This document shows positions 6,841 through 13,070 of a stretch of 20,330 bases of DNA, one piece after another. The DNA is from an uncultured Peptococcaceae bacterium (GTDB lineage Bacteria; Bacillota; Peptococcia; Peptococcales; Peptococcaceae). The position numbers and the translations under genes were made by a program. Within the stretch, counting starts at the first letter, position 1, and every line of letters begins with the position of its first letter. The notes below the pieces were generated by a model that saw only the letters and a list, made by a program, of their open reading frames with translations, was not told the DNA's origin and made no database searches. The DNA lies in NCBI GenBank assembly GCA_902492275.1, contig CABUKW010000048.1:1-20330 (forward strand), given 5' to 3'.

Positions 6841-7863
6841 GTGTATCAAAACATTTATAAATATGATGATATGAAGCGTTCTGAGCATATGGCCGTGCGT
6901 ACCACGGTTGGCTGGTATCTTTGGACCCATCAGTTGTGTGAAGTTACAGGGCAAGACGCTCCCGCATTTTTAGACAGGCTGTTTCCCAATCATATTATGA
7001 ATTTAAAAGTGGGTTCTGACCGTTATACAACCATGCTGAATGAAAACGGCGAAATCATAGATGATGTGATTATTTTTCGGATGGAAGAAAATAAATTTTG
7101 GATTTCTACATTATTTATAACGTATCTGCTAAAATGGCTGGAAACCTATCAAGGAGAAGCAAGGGTGGAATATAAGAATATTACTTCTCAATACCATATG
7201 TTTGCCATGCAAGGTCCAAAATCGCTGGAAATGGCGAATACATTGCTGAAATATGCTGTTGATGAACAGAAGTTTTTTACCATTCGACCGAATCTGTTGG
7301 ACGATATTCCTGTGTATCTGAACAGGGGTGGTTTTACTGGAGAAAAATTGGGCTATGAGCTGTATATTCCCGCAGAAAAATTGTATGAAGTGGAGAATCG
7401 GCTTCGTGTTGTTGCCGAACAATTAGGCGGTAAAGAAGTGACAGAGTTTCAAATTATGGCATGGACTTTGCCGACAGAAGCAGGCTTTTATTATATGCGC
7501 GATTTGCACCATACCAATCCGCTGGAAGTTGGCCTGGATAAAGGCATTGACTGGGAGAAAGAGTTTATAGGAAAAGAAGCGTTGTTAAAAATTCGGGAAG
7601 ATGGTCCAACGCGTGAAATGGTGGGTTTCATTGTAGAAGAAGCGGATATCCATATCAAGAGCCGTCATTTAGGCAGCGAAGGAGACATTGTCTATAAAGA
7701 TGGCGTTCCAGTGGGTCGCGTTGCCAAGCTGATTTATAGCTATGTGCAGGAAAAGAATAATGGTTATATCATTGCACAAAAGGGCGCCTTGAAAATAGGT
7801 GATAAAGTTCTCATGCATGGACATGAGGGAATCATTACAGAGAGACGTTTTTTGGATTGGTAA
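6841..7863 (+). CDS. GcvT-like aminomethyltransferase / folate-dependent demethylase family protein
   Basis: GTG start at 6841, 8 nt after AGGAAAGGGG (6823-6832), 340 residues. It has the GcvT fold signatures in order: 'EHMAVRTTVGWY' (15-26), 'LNENGEIIDDVI' with the folate-site Asp pair 74-75, 'RGGFTGEKLGYELYIP' (162-177), 'NPLEVGLDKGIDWEKEFIGK' (226-245) and a C-terminal barrel ('DGVPVGRVAKL'). Glycine cleavage T-proteins, DMSP demethylase and LigM-type O-demethylases share this fold and pass one carbon to tetrahydrofolate. No gcvH or gcvP is nearby, so a glycine-cleavage role is unlikely. Placement after the V4R-like gene suggests demethylation of a small organic substrate. It is the last gene of its transcript and ends at a strong terminator. 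Family sure, substrate unknown. Confidence 0.8.
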   Translation: MYQNIYKYDDMKRSEHMAVRTTVGWYLWTHQLCEVTGQDAPAFLDRLFPNHIMNLKVGSDRYTTMLNENGEIIDDVIIFRMEENKFWISTLFITYLLKWLETYQGEARVEYKNITSQYHMFAMQGPKSLEMANTLLKYAVDEQKFFTIRPNLLDDIPVYLNRGGFTGEKLGYELYIPAEKLYEVENRLRVVAEQLGGKEVTEFQIMAWTLPTEAGFYYMRDLHHTNPLEVGLDKGIDWEKEFIGKEALLKIREDGPTREMVGFIVEEADIHIKSRHLGSEGDIVYKDGVPVGRVAKLIYSYVQEKNNGYIIAQKGALKIGDKVLMHGHEGIITERRFLDW

Positions 7864-7890
7864 AATTTAGTTTCATCATTTACAGAAACA

Positions 7891-7938
7891 AAAACCAGAG
7901 GAGCGATTGTCAAACTGACAGAGCTTCTCTGGTTTTTT
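7891..7938. terminator. Bidirectional intrinsic terminator between convergent genes
   Basis: AAAACCAGAG (7891-7900) pairs perfectly with CTCTGGTTTT (7927-7936). The stem continues with four more pairs including one G-T (7901-7904 with 7923-7926). An inner 5-bp stem follows, TGTCA (7908-7912) with TGACA (7916-7920). A T-run closes the + side and an A-run opens the left side, so it can stop both the GcvT-like message and the leftward MBL message. Confidence 0.88.
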
Positions 7939-7953
7939 GTGCGGTTCATCGTT

Positions 7954-9246
7954 TTAGGACAGCGCGTCAGCTCTTTGCAGCAATTCCTGGGCGCAGGTTT
8001 GGTAGTAATGCCGGCCGTTGGAACTGGTTTCCTGTTCTGCAAGGGCCAGGCAGCATTGGGCTTTATAGCGGGAGGTCTGCTGGATTTCCTGTTGGCTGTG
8101 CAGTAAAATATCACATAATTGCATGGCCCATTGATATTGTTGGGCAGCGATGGCCTGTTGAATTGCTGTTAGCACGCTGGCAACGCCGCCCATCATGGCT
8201 AGAAGCTTGTCTGCTTCTTCTTGGAGCGGCAATGGGTTCAAATGGGTTGGGTTGCCGTCAAACCAGCCGGCATAACCGGCAAAAATCCCTCGTACCGACC
8301 AAGCAACGGTGCCATAGTGTTCGCCTAAATAGGGGAGTTGCTTCAAGTGTTCCGGCAAGGTGATGGAAGCGGCCAGTTCATCGACTGTTTTGCCTTGATT
8401 CATGCCCTCTAATGTTTGCAGCAATACAAATTCGATGGCATCGCGATAATTTTTCAGCACTTCTTGAATATTGGTATAACCGCGTATGGCTTGGCCATGG
8501 CCGGGCAGCAGCGCTTCGGCAGGATAGGTGCGCATAGCGTCCAGACTGTCAATCCAGGCGCTGACATCCCGGTATTGGCTGCCGCGAATGGCTGATAAAT
8601 TGGGCCAGCAGGGATAGAAGTTGTCACCGCAGCATAAGGTTTGGCTTTCTGGCAGCCAGACAAAGATTTGATCGTCGGTTTCTCCAACGGCGGAAACCAG
8701 TTTGAATTTGATACCGTCGATGGTTCGTTCTACTTCTGCTTCTGTGGTGTAAAGGGTCGTCGGCGGCAGAATGGCATAGTGTCCTTCCTGGCAGGAATGG
8801 CCTTCTCTTGGGCCTAACCCCTGTGTGATGAGCGCTTCGTCAGACAGCGTGTAACCAAATTGACGGCTGCCGCGCAGCATGAGGATATCGTTGATTTTTT
8901 CCGTATGCTTTAGAACAGGGCGTTTGGGCGCAAAGGCGATGATTTCCTGGACAGTGTCGGCAAAAGCGGCGGCGCCGCCGCGGTGGTCTGGATGTCCGTG
9001 GGTGTAGATGATGGTCTTGACAGGATTGTTGGTAATTGCGGCAATTTCCTGTTTCAGAACCTGCGCCCGCATGTCGGAATCCAATGTATCAATGAGAATA
9101 CAGCTCTGCTTGCCGATGACCAGTGTGGCATTGGAGTGGCCGTAGCCGGTAAAATAATAAATGTTGTCTGCAATTTGTACAATTTCTTTGCGAAAGCTGC
9201 GTTGCGCATAGGCCTGCAGCAGTTGCGTTCCGTTTTCTTGCAGCAT
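7954..9246 (-). CDS. MBL-fold hydrolase, short alkyl-sulfatase type
   Basis: The 430-residue protein starts at the CAT complement 9244-9246, 7 nt from a minus-strand AAGGAGG (9254-9260). The metallo-beta-lactamase motif 'THGHPDHRGG' gives ligands His83, His85, Asp87 and His88; Glu189 ('GETDD'), Asp208 and His250 ('LLPGHG') complete a dizinc site. 'PNLSAIRGSQYRDVSAW' (215-231) and 'VRGIFAGYAGWFDGNP' (318-333) are hallmarks of the alkyl sulfatase family, the second lying in its dimerisation domain. Known SdsA1-type enzymes are about 650 residues with a secretion signal and a C-terminal SCP2-like lipid-binding domain; both are missing, so this one is a short cytoplasmic form. It probably cleaves a sulfate or similar ester, but other MBL activities remain possible. 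The gene stands alone, with a MITE-like insertion just upstream. Confidence 0.82.
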   Translation of the reverse strand: MLQENGTQLLQAYAQRSFRKEIVQIADNIYYFTGYGHSNATLVIGKQSCILIDTLDSDMRAQVLKQEIAAITNNPVKTIIYTHGHPDHRGGAAAFADTVQEIIAFAPKRPVLKHTEKINDILMLRGSRQFGYTLSDEALITQGLGPREGHSCQEGHYAILPPTTLYTTEAEVERTIDGIKFKLVSAVGETDDQIFVWLPESQTLCCGDNFYPCWPNLSAIRGSQYRDVSAWIDSLDAMRTYPAEALLPGHGQAIRGYTNIQEVLKNYRDAIEFVLLQTLEGMNQGKTVDELAASITLPEHLKQLPYLGEHYGTVAWSVRGIFAGYAGWFDGNPTHLNPLPLQEEADKLLAMMGGVASVLTAIQQAIAAQQYQWAMQLCDILLHSQQEIQQTSRYKAQCCLALAEQETSSNGRHYYQTCAQELLQRADALS

Positions 9247-9263
9247 AAAAAATCCTCCTTTTA

Positions 9264-9272
9264 TCTGTTATG
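9264..9272. repeat. Left 9-bp target-site duplication
   Basis: TCTGTTATG directly abuts the left end of the MITE-like element and is identical to 9407-9415 on the other side, as expected for a duplication made on insertion. Confidence 0.75.
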
Positions 9273-9406
9273 GGTTCTGTTAAATTGTTAGGAAAAAAGG
9301 CATGAAAGCCCTTTATATCAAAGCTTTGCAGTCTTGTTCTTTATCTTCCTAAATGAATCTTATCCCCCCATGCTATTCATGGTTATCATATCTTCTTAAC
9401 AGAACC
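9273..9406. mobile_element. MITE-like element, 134 bp, 11-bp terminal inverted repeats
   Basis: GGTTCTGTTAA (9273-9283) and TTAACAGAACC (9396-9406) are perfect inverted repeats with no coding potential between them. Identical 9-bp direct repeats (9264-9272 and 9407-9415) directly flank both ends. Terminal inverted repeats, exact duplication, small size and AT-rich content are the definition of a miniature inverted-repeat element moved by a transposase elsewhere in the genome. Internal inverted pairs TTAGGAA/TTCCTAA (9288-9294 and 9346-9352) and CCATG/CATGG (9368-9372 and 9378-9382) could fold in RNA. It lies 27 nt upstream of the MBL start codon, so it has separated that gene from its original upstream region and may now supply or block its promoter. 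The parent transposon family is not identified. Confidence 0.75.
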
Positions 9407-9415
9407 TCTGTTATG
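9407..9415. repeat. Right 9-bp target-site duplication
   Basis: TCTGTTATG directly abuts the right inverted repeat of the MITE-like element and is identical to 9264-9272. Confidence 0.75.
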
Positions 9416-9541
9416 TAAGCTACTGATAAAAAATACCATGGGGAAATATTTTTGTAAAGTAGGCACTTCAAAGTAACTATCTAGTGTGGCTGCGATTTCT
9501 GTTGAGATGGAATAGGAGGTAAAATTTTTTCACAAAAAAAC
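9416..9541. other. Non-coding stretch with no recognised feature
   Basis: No gene, tRNA or strong hairpin is visible. Two AAAGTA hexamers (9455-9460 and 9469-9474) lie 14 nt apart and may be a remnant binding site. The stretch probably contained the original upstream control region of the MBL gene before the MITE inserted. Confidence 0.4.
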
Positions 9542-9570
9542 TTACAAAAATTTAATTTTTTTGCTAAAAT
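9542..9570 (+). promoter_or_regulatory. Candidate promoter of the 80-residue protein gene
   Basis: TTACAA (9542-9547) and TAAAAT (9565-9570) are 17 nt apart, with 4 of 6 and 5 of 6 consensus matches, in a very AT-rich setting. Transcription would start near 9577 and leave a leader of about 150 nt before ATG 9729. That leader (GC-rich around 9610-9645) matches no riboswitch class that I recognise. Confidence 0.55.
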
Positions 9571-9728
9571 AGAGAAAGAGAAAAAGAACAGCAACACTCG
9601 TCATATTGCAGTCAGGGGAGCCCTTTCGCCGGTATACGGAGTAAGCGGTTTTTTATTGCTCTCAAAAATCTGTTGTCCGTTGCAGGTTTGGATGGCAGGT
9701 ATTTATCAACAGAAAGGAAGCGTTTGCA

Positions 9729-9971
9729 ATGAAACGAATTAAAGCTGCTTGTATTAAACAGATCTTGTGTTTTACTCCAAAGGATGGCATCAGCCCTGGG
9801 TACCGCGATGAAGCGGTGAAAGGGGAAGTGCTGCAGTATAAGCGCCAGTTGGAACGGAACCGCACCCAGTACAAAATTCTTTCGGAAACGATGGGTGAAG
9901 ATGGCTCTATTACAATGGAAATTATTAAACAGTACAATACTTCGCCAGTGGGCGATTATTTGAACGATTAA
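9729..9971 (+). CDS. Small conserved-looking protein of unknown function (80 aa)
   Basis: The start at ATG 9729 lies 8 nt after AAAGGAAG (9713-9720). It has its own promoter upstream and a terminator-like hairpin downstream, so it is a single-gene transcript. The protein is soluble, with no signal peptide or membrane segment. It begins with a basic Cys-containing strand ('MKRIKAACIKQILCF'). A charged region that looks helical follows ('AVKGEVLQYKRQLERN'), then 'TQYKILSETMGEDGSITMEIIKQYN', which looks like a beta-hairpin. It ends in 'SPVGDYLND'. I do not recognise a domain and assign no function. Good ribosome binding site, separate promoter and terminator argue that it is real. Confidence 0.7.
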   Translation: MKRIKAACIKQILCFTPKDGISPGYRDEAVKGEVLQYKRQLERNRTQYKILSETMGEDGSITMEIIKQYNTSPVGDYLND

Positions 9972-9993
9972 GCAAAAGAGTTTTGCGGCTTTT

Positions 9994-10060
9994 AAGAGAT
10001 TGCAATTTCAATGTCTTGCGACCAGTGCAGGATATTTTATGGCAATCTCTTTTCTTTTTG
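9994..10060 (+). terminator. Terminator-like hairpin after the 80-residue protein gene
   Basis: AAGAGATTGC (9994-10003) pairs perfectly with GCAATCTCTT (10042-10051), and TTTCTTTTTG follows. The 38-nt loop is unusually long for an intrinsic terminator but the stem and T-rich tail fit. Efficiency is uncertain. Confidence 0.6.
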
Positions 10061-10099
10061 TTGAACGTTAAAAAAGCTGATGAGAAATTTCTCCAACTG

Positions 10100-10108
10100 T
10101 GGTACAAT
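10100..10108 (+). promoter_or_regulatory. Candidate extended -10 promoter of the response regulator
   Basis: TGGTACAAT at 10100-10108 has the extended TGn motif before TACAAT (5 of 6). No good -35 is present, which extended -10 promoters tolerate. It ends 35 nt before the GTG start of the regulator. Confidence 0.4.
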
Positions 10109-10143
10109 AAAAGCAAGTATTCAGAAAACAAGGGGGGAATTGT

Positions 10144-10880
10144 GTGCGAATTGCCATTTGTGACGATGACGGCGAGGCGGTGGAACGGCTGGAGGCGTTG
10201 CTGCGCAAAGAGCTGATTCGGCCCGATGAACACCGGATCATCAGTTTCTTTTCGGCGAAGGCGTTGCTGCATACCTATCAGGAGGGCAACCGTTTCGATT
10301 TGATTTTTTTAGAGGCCGGCATGAATGGCTTGTCAGGGCTGGAAGCTGCGCGGCAAATTCGGGAGTTGGATGGGCAAGTGATGCTGGTATTTGTATCGAG
10401 TATATGCCGAAGGCTTTTGATGTAGCGGCCAAGCAATTTTTGCTGAAGCCGTTGCAGCCGGGCGAGCTGCGTAAGGTTTATTTTAGTTGTTTACAGCAAT
10501 TTCGCGCCATACAGCGTCGGATTGTGCTGCATGTTCGCACTGCGCAAAAGGAGTCTTTTTTATTTGCAGCCAATGTGAACGAGATTGTGTTAATTGAAGT
10601 GGAGCGGGGAAAGACGGCGGTTTATCTGCAGGGCCAGGAGAAACTTTATGTGCGGGAAAAAATTGGCGTGTTAGAAGAGCGGTTGAAGGATTTCGGGTTT
10701 GTGCGGCCCAATTCGGGCGCGTTGGTGCATCTGCGGTATTCGGAGCGGATTGATTTGGAACGGCTGCAGATTTTGCTGGAACTGGCCGGACAGATTCATA
10801 CGGTGCCCATCGCCCGCCGCAAGAAAAAAGAAATTTTACAGCAGTATCAAGCCTATTGGGTGGAGCCGGGCCGATTGTAG
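10144..10880 (+). pseudogene. LytTR-family response regulator, disrupted by frameshift
   Basis: GTG 10144 follows AGGGGGG (10131-10137) by 6 nt. The first frame gives a receiver domain: acidic pocket Asp7-9, 'FDLIFLE' and 'LVFVSS' (81-86); it then stops at 10425. The second frame (usable from about 10395) continues 'EYMPKAFDVAAKQFLLKP', the end of the receiver with its conserved Lys, and then a LytTR DNA-binding domain up to 10880. Joined, the parts make a normal AgrA/LytR-like regulator of about 245 residues. Compared with the family, around three residues are missing between 'FVSS' and 'EY', which fits a deletion of about 10 nt. The phospho-acceptor Asp is replaced by Glu57. No sensor kinase is nearby. 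The break is either true gene decay or an assembly error; no ribosome binding site precedes the second frame. Confidence 0.75.
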
Positions 10881-10949
10881 AAGCAGCGTGCATAAAGTTT
10901 CACAAGCCGGAATATGGCTGGCATGGGCAATTATGATGGATGGATAGGG

Positions 10950-10977
10950 TTGCAGACGTGGGCAGAATGGGTATAAT
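10950..10977 (+). promoter_or_regulatory. Candidate promoter of the hydroxysteroid-dehydrogenase-like gene
   Basis: A perfect TATAAT (10972-10977) has TTGCAG (10950-10955) 16 nt upstream, three of six -35 matches. The start codon follows 33 nt later, giving a leader of about 25 nt. It makes the SDR gene a single-gene unit closed by the terminator at 11830-11872. Confidence 0.55.
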
Positions 10978-11010
10978 AAATTTAACAAAAATAGCATGGG
11001 GGGATTTTTT

Positions 11011-11811
11011 ATGGGATTTTTAACAGGAAAAACTGTAATTATTACGGGCGGCGGCCGCGCTGTTTTAAGCGACGGCAGATGCGGATCTATCGGCTATGGC
11101 ATTGCGACTGCGTATGCCAAGGAAGGCGCTAACATTGTCATCACGGGGCGCAATGTGAAAAAGCTGGAGGCTGCCAAGGAAGAATTGGAACGGCTGTACG
11201 GTGTGAAGGTGCTGCCGGTGCAGGCCGATATCAGTGCAGACGCTGATAATGAAGCAGTGGCCAGCGGGGTTGTGCAGCAGGCGATGGAGGCATTCGGACG
11301 GATTGATGTGCTGATTAACAATGCGCAGGCTTCTGCGTCGGGCGTGCCATTGGCAGAGCATACCACCGAGCAGTTTAATCTGGCGCTGTATTCCGGTTTG
11401 TTTGCAGCTTTTTATTATATGAAAGCCTGCTATCCCCATTTGGCCCAAACCAAAGGCACCGTTATTAACTTTGCGTCCGGTGCAGGGTTGTTTGGCAATT
11501 ACGGGCAGAGCGCTTACGCTGCGGCCAAGGAAGGCATTCGCGGTATGAGCCGTGTGGCGGCAACCGAATGGGGCAAGGACGGCATCAATGTCAATGTGAT
11601 TTGTCCGTTGGCCTGGACTGCCCAACTGGAGCAATTTGAACAGGCTTATCCAGAGGCCTTCAAGCAAAACGTAAAAATGCCGCCGATGGGCCATTATGGC
11701 GACGCCGAGCTGGAAATTGGCCGGGTGTGCGTACAGTTGGCTTCTCCAGATTTTAAATATATGAGCGGCGAAACCATCACCTTAGAAGGCGGTATGGGGC
11801 TACGGCCGTAA
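11011..11811 (+). CDS. SDR closely resembling 12-alpha-hydroxysteroid dehydrogenase
   Basis: ATG 11011 follows GGGGGGA (10998-11004) by 6 nt, giving 266 residues; the ATG at 10996 overlaps that site. The cofactor loop is stretched: Thr12-Gly-Gly-Gly, then an insertion, then 'SIGYGIA' (26-32), as in FabI-like and some steroid SDRs. 'TGRN' (45-48) ends the second strand and may indicate NADP preference. Catalytic residues are Ser156, Tyr169 and Lys173 ('YAAAK'). The NNAG motif reads Asn103-Asn-Ala-Gln106 with 'ASASG' after it. From memory, 'INFASGAGLFGN', 'KEGIRG', 'VAATEWGKD', 'SPDFKYMSGET' and 'LEGGMG.RP' are shared with clostridial 12-alpha-HSDH, which reversibly oxidises the bile acid 12-hydroxyl. 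Substrate remains to be shown. Own promoter and terminator; no other bile-acid gene adjoins. Confidence 0.72.
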   Translation: MGFLTGKTVIITGGGRAVLSDGRCGSIGYGIATAYAKEGANIVITGRNVKKLEAAKEELERLYGVKVLPVQADISADADNEAVASGVVQQAMEAFGRIDVLINNAQASASGVPLAEHTTEQFNLALYSGLFAAFYYMKACYPHLAQTKGTVINFASGAGLFGNYGQSAYAAAKEGIRGMSRVAATEWGKDGINVNVICPLAWTAQLEQFEQAYPEAFKQNVKMPPMGHYGDAELEIGRVCVQLASPDFKYMSGETITLEGGMGLRP

Positions 11812-11829
11812 CATAAAAAATAAAAAAGA

Positions 11830-11872
11830 AGGACTATTACAGCGGGATGTCAAATTCCTTTGTAATAGTCCT
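11830..11872. terminator. Bidirectional intrinsic terminator
   Basis: AGGACTATTACA (11830-11841) pairs perfectly with TGTAATAGTCCT (11861-11872) around a 19-nt loop. GTTTTATT follows on the + side and an A-rich tract precedes on the left, giving T-runs for both directions. It separates the convergent SDR gene and DUF881 operon. Confidence 0.85.
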
Positions 11873-11887
11873 GTTTTATTGTTGGCG

Positions 11888-12580
11888 TTATTTTTCCGGT
11901 ACCTGGCCATAACGCAGCCGCGGTTGGCTGGCAACAGGCTGCAGTGAGATATCGTCATGCAAATTGATCGTGAGGCGAATTTGGTACAGGCTGAGATTAT
12001 CGACAATGCCGCCGGGCATGGTCAGGCTTTTTTCCAGAATTGTGCCGCTGCCAATGGCCCAGATGGTGATGGGCGGCTGAATGAGATTGCCGTCGCAGGT
12101 TAGATAGGTTCTGCTCTGGGTTTCTACATAGCTGATGCCGGTGGTGGCGGTGACGCGGTAATCGTTGATGGCTACCGCTTCAGCGCCTGCAGCCCATAAT
12201 TCGTTGATCAGGATAACCAAATCGGACGCCAATAGGTTGCCGTCTACTATGATTTCAATTCCAGGGCCCTGCACCGCCACTGTGCCGTTGGTGAGCGCAA
12301 GACGGTCCAGTTCATTGTCAATGCGGGCAATCAATTCGGAATCGCCGCGGTAATCGTTTTGGTAGGTAATCAGGTTATCTTCCGCTTCGTCGATGGCTTG
12401 GGTCAGCTGCCACCGTTTGTCGGTCAGATTTTTCAGCATGATACTCAAATCACTGGTGGATTGCAGGGAAAGGTCGGACATCAATCGGTTTTGCGTTTGA
12501 ATTTGGGTAGAAATTAACAAACCCAGCAGAACGAAAGTGACAGCCAAATAGATGTGCCAGCCGTGAATGCGTTTTTTCAT
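11888..12580 (-). CDS. DUF881 family membrane-anchored protein (distal gene)
   Basis: The start at the CAT complement 12578-12580 follows a minus-strand AAAGGGGG (12591-12598) by 10 nt, giving 230 residues. Residues 9-26 are a single membrane anchor. Residues 33-90 are helical and charged, probably a short coiled coil. From about 98 on lies the DUF881 domain: 'GTVAVQGPGIEIIVDG', 'LVILINELWAAGAEAVAINDYRV' (in frame 121-143) and 'IWAIGSG'. DUF881 proteins (YlxW/YlxX in Bacillus) are extracytoplasmic with unknown biochemistry and are encoded near division genes together with Sbp, as here. Third gene of a leftward operon. A second paralogue is first in the same operon. Family sure, role unknown. 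Confidence 0.85.
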   Translation of the reverse strand: MKKRIHGWHIYLAVTFVLLGLLISTQIQTQNRLMSDLSLQSTSDLSIMLKNLTDKRWQLTQAIDEAEDNLITYQNDYRGDSELIARIDNELDRLALTNGTVAVQGPGIEIIVDGNLLASDLVILINELWAAGAEAVAINDYRVTATTGISYVETQSRTYLTCDGNLIQPPITIWAIGSGTILEKSLTMPGGIVDNLSLYQIRLTINLHDDISLQPVASQPRLRYGQVPEK

Positions 12581-12677
12581 AGTTCTGCAACCCCCTTTCT
12601 GGAAATGGTTCTCGTGCTGTGCTTGGCGCAGCATGTTTTTGAAAAGCTTCTGCCTGATTGTCGGTAATTGGGCAAGG

Positions 12678-12708
12678 ACACAGCGCCCGATTAATCATTG
12701 CGCTGTGT
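12678..12708 (-). other. Hairpin across the sbp stop codon
   Basis: ACACAGCGC (12678-12686) and GCGCTGTGT (12700-12708) form a perfect 9-bp stem with a 13-nt loop that contains the sbp stop. No T-run follows on the minus strand. It may tune the relative amounts of sbp and the distal DUF881 protein. Confidence 0.4.
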
Positions 12709-13068
12709 TGCATGTAAGTTGTGCTTCTTTAAAAATTTGGATAATACATAATGGCGGATGGCCGACAGGTTTTGGAAAATCCGCACACCGAATACGAATA
12801 CGGCGGCCATGTATAAGTCCACGCTGAGCTGATCGCCCAAAAAGGCCAGAAAAGCTGCCAGCAGGGCGTTGGAGATAAAGCCGGTCAGCAGTACAATGCC
12901 GTTAAAGTTATTTTCATAAATGCCGCGGATGCCGCCCAGCGCCGAATCCAGCGCAGCTAACACGGCGATGGAAAGGTACTTGGCCATGACCAACGGGATT
13001 TGAATGGAAATGATGGAACCCAGTAAAATACCGGCTAACAAGCCGAGGGCCGGGATAAGCCAGACCAT
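12691..13068 (-). CDS. sbp: Small basic protein Sbp (DUF1290)
   Basis: 125 residues with four hydrophobic segments (about 3-25, 31-44, 56-77 and 84-97). 'KYLSIAVLAALDSALGGIRG' (30-49), 'GFISNALLAAFLAFLGDQL' and 'FVFGVRIFQNLSAIRHY' are the diagnostic DUF1290 motifs. The C-terminal tail is basic. Sbp in Bacillus subtilis is an integral membrane protein of unknown function in the divisome gene region. The start at 13066-13068 lies 2 nt after the stop of the upstream DUF881 gene, and its AGGAGG (13076-13081) lies inside that gene, so translation is probably coupled. Confidence 0.9.
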   Translation of the reverse strand: MVWLIPALGLLAGILLGSIISIQIPLVMAKYLSIAVLAALDSALGGIRGIYENNFNGIVLLTGFISNALLAAFLAFLGDQLSVDLYMAAVFVFGVRIFQNLSAIRHYVLSKFLKKHNLHATQRND

Positions 13069-13070
13069 AG

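Noticed and set aside
9264..9415. IS6-family remnant, because the ends begin GGTTCTGTT
   Set aside because: The duplication is 9 bp rather than the usual 8, the repeat diverges after GTT, and no transposase sequence is present.
9577..9728. Known riboswitch (manganese, TPP, c-di-GMP or T-box type) in the leader
   Set aside because: Short pieces such as GGGGAG recall such classes but the conserved cores are absent.
10404..10880. Separate LytTR DNA-binding protein starting at ATG 10404
   Set aside because: It begins inside the receiver motif, has no ribosome binding site, and completes the domain begun in the other frame; treated as one broken gene.
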